DNA of 64,000 nucleotides from Helichrysum umbraculigerum (Eukaryota; Streptophyta; Magnoliopsida; Asterales; Asteraceae): NCBI GenBank assembly GCA_949592205.1, contig CATIUR010000002.1, forward strand, positions 6,982,501 to 7,046,500, written 5' to 3'. Shown piece by piece: positions 57,387-64,000 of the stretch. The translations under genes and the position numbers were made by a program. Numbering within the stretch: the first letter of the stretch is position 1; every line of letters begins with the position of its first letter. The notes under the pieces were generated by a model. It was not told the DNA's origin and searched no databases. It saw only the letters and a list, made by a program, of their open reading frames with translations.

Positions 57387-58424
57387 TTAATTTGAAAGTT
57401 TAGTATTGGATAGGGGCATACCCGTGATATTGTCGCGGTTTTGTCCGGTCCCTCCGGAGCTGATCATGAGGATTTTTCGTTTCTGATTTGGGCAATCTTT
57501 CTTGAAGTGTCCAGGAGTGTTACATTTGAAACACGTTTGTTGTTTGTCGGGGTTGGCAGGAACTTTACAGTCCCAGATTTGGTGTCCGAATCGTTGGCAT
57601 CTCTCGCAAGGTGAGCCACAAGGGCCAGAGTGATGACGTTTACAGTTGTGACAAAATGGTTTATTCCCCGCATAGCCCCGTTTTCCTTTGTATTCAGAAG
57701 GGTAAGATTTCAAGGGTTCGGGTTGATTTGTTGGATTATGACTAGTGCTGGAATCGCCATTCCATTTTTGTGTGTGGTTTTCAGTTGTGGGGGTTCCGCG
57801 TTGAATCACCCGTGCCATGAGGTTGTGGGCCATGCGAACGGCGTCGCGAATAGTATTGGGTCTAGAAGAGGTAACCATGCCCGCTATTTGTGTTGGAAGT
57901 CCTTCGATGTATTTTTCGATTCGCTTGCTTTCTGGGTTTACTAGCGATGGGCAAAAGAGTGCCAGTTGGTGAAAACGATTGGTATAGGTCATGATGTCGT
58001 TGTTTTTCACAGTAAGATGCCAGAGTTCATTTTCGAGTCGGTGTAGTTCCTCGCTAGGACAATATTCGTCCCTCATCAGTTGTTTCAGTTCTTCCCAAGA
58101 AAGTTCATAGGCGGTGTCGACCCCTATAGTTTGGGCGTGAGTATTCCACCAGGTTAGAGCATTATCTCGAAGAGTGTAGGTGGAGTATTTGACTTTGTAT
58201 CTATCGGGGCAGTTGCAAATGCGGAATACAGCTTCCATCCTCTCAATCCACTGGATTAGTCCGACAGCCCCTTCGGTACCAACAAAGATTGGTGGGTTAC
58301 AATTCAGAAATTCTTTATAGGTGCAGAGGCGCGTAAGGTTTTGTACAGCTAGAGCTTCAGCCACTCTTTGCTCAGCGTAATTGTCACGTTCTGCTTGTGT
58401 GTAGGTTCGTCGTTTAGGCGGCAT
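57387..58424 (-). CDS. Ty3-type gag protein, intact
   Basis: 345 residues starting at MPPKRRTYTQAERD; an in-frame ATG nine codons upstream exists but the MPP start is typical of plant Ty3 gag. A capsid-like region (residues about 45-200) has the retrotransposon gag block IQWIERMEAVF, ALTWWNTH and SWEELKQLMRDEY. Three Cys/His clusters follow: CHNCKRHHSGPC and the two CCHC knuckles CERCQRFGHQIWDC and CFKCNTPGHFKKDC, used in RNA binding and packaging. The frame closes at a stop after TKLSN with no protease, and no pol follows before the polypurine tract. Gag would let the element form particles, but reverse transcriptase and integrase must come from another element. The outer Ty3 copy is broken and its gag is clearly different, so the helper is probably elsewhere. 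Confidence 0.9.
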   Translation of the reverse strand: MPPKRRTYTQAERDNYAEQRVAEALAVQNLTRLCTYKEFLNCNPPIFVGTEGAVGLIQWIERMEAVFRICNCPDRYKVKYSTYTLRDNALTWWNTHAQTIGVDTAYELSWEELKQLMRDEYCPSEELHRLENELWHLTVKNNDIMTYTNRFHQLALFCPSLVNPESKRIEKYIEGLPTQIAGMVTSSRPNTIRDAVRMAHNLMARVIQRGTPTTENHTQKWNGDSSTSHNPTNQPEPLKSYPSEYKGKRGYAGNKPFCHNCKRHHSGPCGSPCERCQRFGHQIWDCKVPANPDKQQTCFKCNTPGHFKKDCPNQKRKILMISSGGTGQNRDNITGMPLSNTKLSN

Positions 58425-58564
58425 GATTCTTAAATAAAAGTGAAACGACAAGGTGTGAGATCATTATTCAAAGATTTTGATTATTGTAATTGCATACGTG
58501 AATCGGTATTACACCGTTGCCCACGGATATAAAAGTGATAATGACCCAGAAACCACTTAAGGTG

Positions 58565-59480
58565 TCTGTACGAAAGTCCTCGGACTTTGAAATTTTAAAT
58601 GTGTAGTCGTACTAGCGACCTAGTTGTGTATTATATGTAGTTCGACCAGAACTATGGTATCGTCGTAGTCCATCAGACTATAATGTAGTACTAAAGTACT
58701 ATAAATGTAATCCCCAATAATTTAGAGTGTATTCATCGAATGAGGCATCACATGCCTGAGTAGTCGTGGTGAGGCACTTCGTGCACAGTAAGGTAATCGT
58801 GTATGCGTATAAGTGTACAAGTGCCTATAGCGAGTGTTCCTACGCAAATAGATCAAGTGGGGCACCTCGTGTCTAGTAGGGTAGTCGTATATACATATGT
58901 GATGTACACGTAACCATACAAGTATACGTGAGTAGTAGTAAGGAATCAGGTGCGGCATCTCGTGCCTAGTTTAGTAATTGTATATGTATATATAAGTCGT
59001 ACATGTAACTATAACAAGTCCACATGCATATTGAATAGTAGCTCATCGAGCCTGGGTGTAGCACAACGTGCTAAAATGTAGTGTCCGAAACACCGTAATA
59101 TATTAGGTTTAAAGTACAAAAGTACCATGAAACGCAGCACCATGTGCCGTAATGTAGTGCCCGCGGCACCGTAGTTGCAGTACCCATGTACTGTGAGTGC
59201 AGCACCATCGTGCCGAATGCAGTATAAACATACTGTGTAGTTGCAGCACCACGTGCTGGAGTAGTATTGTGCTCAAAGCACGATGCAGCAACACGTGCCA
59301 CATGTTATCCAAGTATGGCCTTCAGGCCGATAGTAAGTTTGAAAGTAATTTGTGGACTTAGTCATTACGAGCATCTCTCGTAATACCAGTCAGTCGTGAC
59401 CAACCTGGTCAAAATTTTGAGATCAAGTCGTAAAGGTTGAGAAGCTGGCGATATGCCACTTCGAAAGTGTGTATCAGTTT
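58565..59480. repeat. Array of micro-hairpins in the internal region
   Basis: About twenty short foldbacks follow at roughly 30-40 bp intervals, with changing stems. Examples: AAAGTC-ctcg-GACTTT (58573), TAGTTC-gacca-GAACTA (58638), TAGTC-catca-GACTA (58666), TAGTAC-taaa-GTACTA (58686), GCAC-ttc-GTGC near 58776, CAGCAC-cac-GTGCTG near 59246, and TGACC-aacc-TGGTCA near 59398. They lie between the primer site and gag, in the leader of the genomic RNA. A few similar ones occur at 57108-57245. Confidence 0.75.
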
Positions 59481-59820
59481 GTACAGAGGAATCATGTCAG
59501 GTATAATCATACCTACCGGTATATAGATATGCAAGAATAGTATAAACGTAAGGCCTATTCATATATACCTACAGTACATATAATAGCCTAGGGTGTCTAG
59601 CAAGTAGCAAATAACAAACAGAGTCGACTACTGCATTCCCTTTCAATATAACCCCTTTCAGATCTTACATCATCTTTGCTTAATTGTACATAGTTAGCTA
59701 CGCTATGTTAAATTAAGTTCGTATGATGTAATCCCTGAACTAGTTATACCTAATAAAGAATACTGCCTAATGGTCATAGTCTAGGCCCACTAAATGCAAC
59801 CTAGTTCACTACAACCTTAG

Positions 59821-59832
59821 GCTCTGATACCA
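59821..59832 (-). promoter_or_regulatory. Primer-binding site of the gag-only element
   Basis: TGGTATCAGAGC on the minus strand, three bases inside the 5' LTR; complementary to initiator tRNA-Met. Confidence 0.9.
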
Positions 59833-59835
59833 ATC

Positions 59836-62800
59836 TGTAACACCCTCAAATTTTGGATTTGCGGAAGCGATCGGGTCGGGTGTTACCAAATCAAATATCA
59901 CAGCATAAGATGCATAATGAACGACTCTAAATGAGACGTTTGAAAATAGTTATTACATTTCCCAAAATAAAGTGTATACAAGTTGCGAGTTCGCAAAATA
60001 CTTTCAATACATAACTGATAATACGAAAATTATGCAGAGACATCCAATTGTCAAAACGTGCGACTCGAGCTAGAAGTCCTGTAGGCCAATCCTACTATTG
60101 CAGTGTACCTGAGAATGCACACTAAAAAGGTCAGCTGGAAAGCTGGTGAGTTCACAAGTAATTTGTAATGACAAGTAGTTCAAGAAATATGTATTTCATT
60201 CAGAAATGTAAATCAAGTTTAACAGTTTAAATAGTAATGATTACCCCTCGAGGTAATTGTGAGAAATTTATGGTAAACAGGTGAACCTAATCAATAGGTT
60301 TCTAGTCAAGTAAAGGGAACCAATTCCCAGTGGGTGTGTTATCAGGTAAGTTATTGCCACCTGACAATATGTATACGGGTGTAGCGTAAGATGACTAACT
60401 GTCATGCTACTAGTCGAAAGAGATCAAACAAGGAAGTCCGTAGACAAACGGTATTGCTCCCCGGCAATACGGTACGGTCAATTTGTACAGTTTCACGTAT
60501 TAGTGTTTCGGGTACTAGTAAGTCACAATGCCACCTGGCATGAAAGGTTGCACCCCGGCAACGTTATCAAGTTATCTGTTTTGTAGTAGTGTCATATCGG
60601 TACGGTTTATAAGCACGGTCAAGTGAGCAAAAGCTCGTAATTTCCTGAGTCTCCGACTCGTAAGCATCTAGTAATCACCTACAGTGATGGTAATGGTTTT
60701 CCCCCAAGGGAAGTGTCAAGTTATGTCCCGCAGGGCCATGTTTAAGTAAATTAACCAGTTATAGAGCCAACGACCCCGACCGTAATAATTCGTAGGTCCG
60801 TTGCTGAAAGTAAGTAAAGCATAAGTCCATATGCTGAAATGAGTAACCGTGCAGTTCCGCAGAACTACGATAGAGCATGAATCCACATGCTGAGTAAGTT
60901 GTACCACCCACCGTGGTATCGTGAGCCTCCAGCTCGTAAGTAAGTTGTACCACCCACCGTGGTATCGTGAGCTCGTTTGTAAATTGTACCACCCACCGTG
61001 GTATCGTTTTGCTTCACATATAGTGACAGCGTCCGTTATTCTCCCGCAGGAGATGAAAGTAATCGTTTTGGCAGTACACGACATGCCCGTAAGTAAGTTT
61101 AGCCCAAGGCTAGTAAAATGTTACAGGCACTCAACAGTACCTCAAGTTGTTACGTAATTCACAGTAGTATATCATACTAAGAGATGTAGGAGCGTCACCT
61201 AGATGTAAGGGATAATCGTAATCAATAGGTAGGTACGTATCTACGTCACCTAGTTTGCCTGAAGTAATGCGTAAAGTCTAAGCTACTTAACTGTAGGGAA
61301 GTACTTTCAGTACTTAGTTAAAGTCATCCGTTAGTTCATAAAGATAGTCATCACTGAACTAGTAAGTCGATGCCTATAATTGGTATTCACAAGTCCACTA
61401 GTCATTACTAGAAATTAGCAAGTCACTGATGTAGTGAGGCGTTTATTCCCTAGATATCATATGTAATATAATTCTAGGTGTTACTAACACAGTCATACTT
61501 AATATCCCTAAGTATGGTCAAAGGGTTCATAGCTGTCGCGGTCTATCACCGTTACCATAAACTATAGTAAAACGTTTGTAACAGTTTGAACAGTTGAAAG
61601 TAGTAAAACAGGAGTATGCATTCCCACCCCGAAATCGGTTGGAAAACAGTAAAAGAGTGGGGTGATGAACTCACCTGAGGAGCTAGCGTCCTAACGTAGC
61701 GAGTCGTGTCGATAATAATCTCCTAGTGTCCTAAACACGTGAGATTTCGTATGAGTAAGTGGACGTTTAAGTAAAACAATCCAATTTGTTGTTCGTTCGG
61801 TTAAATTGTACTCAATGTATTTGTTATATGTTTGCGTTTGAATTTCGTAAGGTAAATACGTATCGTTTGTCACGTACTGAAATTATATTTCAAAAATATA
61901 ATTATATTGTTTTTGTATAATAAAGTGCGTGTGAACGCGTTTCGGTTCGTATATAATTGCGTATATGTTTCCGGATAAGTTTGGCACTTTAAAAGTGAAT
62001 TTTTAGTTCAAAAACTGATAATAGCGACACTTCATGCGTCACTGGTTGATTTTGGGCGTCACTAGGCAAGTGACTCAAAAGTTAGGAAATTTCAGCATTT
62101 TAGCGACACTTCAATAGTGTCGCTATAGGGTTAGTGACGCATATAGCGTCACTTCAAAAGTGACGCAGGAGGTTTAGTGACGGGGTTTAGCGACACTGAG
62201 CTAGTGCCGCTGTTGCTGTTTTCGTGTTTACCCGCCGGGTACCGGCCATGCCCGCCGGGTACCCGGGTCTGACCCGGATCAGCTCGAGCGATCTCACGCA
62301 AAACCCACGGATCGGACTCAAAATTCACATTTTCGACAACTACAAACTTATATAATGATAATATATGATGTATAGAATGATATGAACATGAAAATAAGGT
62401 GAGATCGAAGGTTTTTCATACCTTTTCGGTTTAAATCCGAAAATGGAGAAAATGGGGGAAATGGAGCTTGATGATGATGATGAACACTTGATGTTGTTAT
62501 TCTTGATGATGATTCCGACCTTGGTGATGATGAATCCGAAATTATGATGATAATTTGTGATGATTTTTGTTGTTGTTGTTATAGATAATGAGAAAGAGAT
62601 AGAGATGAGAAAGAAAAGAAGAAGAAAAAGAAAATGAAAGAAAAGAGTGAGTGAGGGGGGTGTTGGGATCGGCTGACCAAAGGGAGGGAGGGGGTTTTCC
62701 CCCGCTTCGTCCCCAATTCGCGGTATAAATACCCGTGTTTTCGTACCCGTTCGTAAAATAAATAATATTTTTTATCTCGTAATATTTATTCGTATAATTA

Positions 62801-63094
62801 ATGATGGTTTCGAATTGGAACATTTTATAAAAATAAAATGTTTAAGTTTAAGTCGTACGAGTCGTTTTAGTTTTTATATATATTATTTTTAAATGATACG
62901 AAGTATTTAAGTTTCATCCAACTAAAATACGTTTTAAGCAAAGAGGTTTATGTTCTAAAATAGTTTAATATTTCCCGTGTAAATAACGTTTATTAAAAAT
63001 AATAACACATTATTTAAAAGTAATACGTACTAAATACGATTGTTTAAAGTTTAAAAATAGGCGCGAAAATTGGCCTTTTTGACGAGGTGTTACA
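59836..63094 (-). repeat. 5' LTR of the gag-only element
   Basis: Same length as 53675-56933, offset by exactly 6,161 bp, with one substitution noticed. This copy would drive transcription of gag on the minus strand. A candidate TATA-like box on the minus strand is TATTTATACCGC at about 62721-62732. Confidence 0.9.
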
Positions 63095-63351
63095 TAAAGT
63101 TATGTTGAAAGTGTCTCCATGGAAGGGAATAATTCGATTCAGAAAGCGAGGTAAATTGGGTCCACGCTATATTGGTCCTTTCATAATCTTGGCTAGAGTT
63201 GGTAATGTAGCTTATCGCCTTGAGCTACCTGACAAACTAGCTGGAATCCATAATACATTCCATGTGTCCTTTCTCCGAAAATGTTTAGTTGATGAATCTG
63301 CTTATGTTCCATTGGAAGAAATTGAGGTTAACGATTAATTGAATTATGTTG

Positions 63352-64000
63352 TGTGACACCCGGTCAAAATAACCCAAAATTAGCTCCTAATTTAAACTTT
63401 TAAAACACGTATTACATACGTGTCAATACTCAATTACTCAAGTATCATATACGTATTGATGTATATATAACACATTGATTATTCAATAATCACGTACGAA
63501 CAAAACTAAAAGAAAACGAAATCTTAAATACAGACGTTGACGAAAAACATTTTTTTATAAAGTATTATTATTGAGAATAATAATTACGTACTCCGTTTGA
63601 AATTTAAATACGTTTTAGATACAGAAAACTATCCGTATATTTTAAGTAAAACAAAGATATATTTTTAATATCTCCTTAAAAGTATTTTTATAAAATACTT
63701 TGATTAAAAACGCATACGATTATGTTTTTAGAGAATTATCATTTTAAAACATTATAATACTTTACGATCGGGTACGCGAACACGGGACGGAAAATACACA
63801 CACACCTCAATAATTGAGGCCGGTGTATATACACCGACCACAATTATTTCCCTCTCACAACCACACACTCGGCTCTCATCTCTTTCTCTCGGTTCCTCTC
63901 CATCGATCAACAACAACAAAATTAAAAACCAGAACCATCATCACCTTCATCTTCGTTCATCATCATCATCTTCTCCATCATCATCTTCGTGGATCATCAC
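63352..64000 (+). mobile_element. Start of another LTR element, cut off by the window end
   Basis: TGTGACACCCGGTC, a typical Ty3 LTR opening, starts abruptly 13 bases after the Ty3 polyprotein stop, in the middle of sequence that reads LNYV like a chromovirus tail. The last 200 bp (63800-64000) are rich in CT and CATCATC repeats, like an LTR leader. Only one end is visible, so orientation and family are provisional. Confidence 0.6.

Larger units (their letters stand above)
53675..63094 (-). mobile_element. Gag-only LTR retrotransposon (TR-GAG-like), very young
   Basis: Two 3,259-bp LTRs (53675-56933 and 59836-63094) flank an interior of only 2,902 bp. A perfect 5-bp duplication, TAAAG, lies at 53670-53674 and 63095-63099. 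On the minus strand the order is LTR, tRNA-Met primer site, gag, polypurine tract, LTR. There is no pol. The LTRs are exactly the same length, and comparison by eye found one substitution (54203 G against 60364 A). It is inserted in the integrase C-terminal region of the outer Ty3 element. Confidence 0.92.
49519..63338 (+). pseudogene. Ty3 gag-pol polyprotein, broken
   Basis: Gag starts at the ATG at 49519. Its capsid region has the usual tryptophan-rich block (GAKGWWEVH). Two zinc knuckles follow: CYKCKQEGHLSINYP has Tyr for the last Cys, and CYNCYKPGHIRAEC is intact. The protease motif is FDSGASRSF. A (TA)n expansion at 50868-50935 shifts the frame. Reverse transcriptase shows YRELNKVTIKNRYPLPR and the FIDDIL active site; RNase H shows FCDASYNGLG and TDHKSL. 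One base is apparently lost near 52676, before the integrase. The integrase has an HHCC zinc finger (HPGATKMYHN to CLTCLQ), MDFITKLP and SDRDTRF. The reading resumes after the nested insertion at 63100 with GPRYIGPFIILARVG. It ends at a TAA at 63336, where related chromoviruses continue toward a chromodomain. Confidence 0.88.
47262..64000 (+). mobile_element. Decayed Ty3 retrotransposon, interrupted twice, truncated by window end
   Basis: It starts with a 5' LTR and tRNA-Met primer-binding site, followed by gag, protease, reverse transcriptase, RNase H and integrase. It is cut at 53674 by a gag-only LTR element and again at 63352 by another LTR. Its 3' LTR is not in the window. The five bases before the 5' LTR are AAGAT, to be looked for at the far end. 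Frameshifts show it is no longer self-sufficient. Confidence 0.85.

Overview
The window is nuclear DNA of a flowering plant: AT-rich, with spliced genes, plant-type transposons and TTTAGGG-type telomere-like motifs. The mix of Tekay-like Ty3 elements, CACTA, Harbinger, Mutator and many small Helitrons would fit a large-genome eudicot. Asteraceae is my guess, not something the sequence proves. I see no rRNA, tRNA, CRISPR or prokaryote-type operon.

Layout. 1-14.5 kb: a Helitron 3' end, a frameshifted short-chain dehydrogenase pseudogene, about 4 kb without genes, a SINE, and a minus-strand six-exon gene for an unrecognised multi-pass membrane protein. Exon 5 of that gene is split by a 464-bp hAT-type element. 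A small Helitron follows. 14.5-17.1 kb: a 2.5-kb solo LTR. 17.4-23.6 kb: a four-layer nest. A Tourist-like element contains a minus-strand Helitron, which contains a plus-strand Helitron, whose first 9 bases are split off by a sister Helitron carrying farnesol/phytol-kinase exons. 24.0-27.3 kb: a decayed FAR1-type Mutator element flanked by an unusual 122-bp direct duplication. 27.7-30.8 kb: a fold-back Mutator-type MITE and another Helitron. 31.5-42.2 kb: three layers. A MITE-like element contains a PIF/Harbinger element whose otherwise open transposase ORF is split by a very young, non-coding 7.9-kb LTR element. 42.4-46.7 kb: a near-perfect palindrome beside a CACTA element that carries one intact nine-exon Transposase_24-type gene. 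47.3-64 kb: a decayed Ty3 element, split by a very young gag-only LTR element with 3.26-kb LTRs and interrupted again at 63,352 by a further LTR.

Almost nothing here is a normal host gene. The exceptions are the interrupted membrane-protein gene and possibly the dehydrogenase relic. The two young LTR elements have nearly identical LTRs but lack pol, so they must have moved using enzymes supplied in trans. They share a pre-polypurine-tract hairpin with a compensated base pair. The gag-only element is packed with short hairpins whose stem sequences differ from one to the next. These two RNA-structure signals, the self-nested Helitrons and the 122-bp Mutator-flanking duplication are the observations I would follow first.

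All alignments were done by eye. Coordinates of repeat and element ends should be good to a few bases where a target-site duplication is quoted, and less certain elsewhere.
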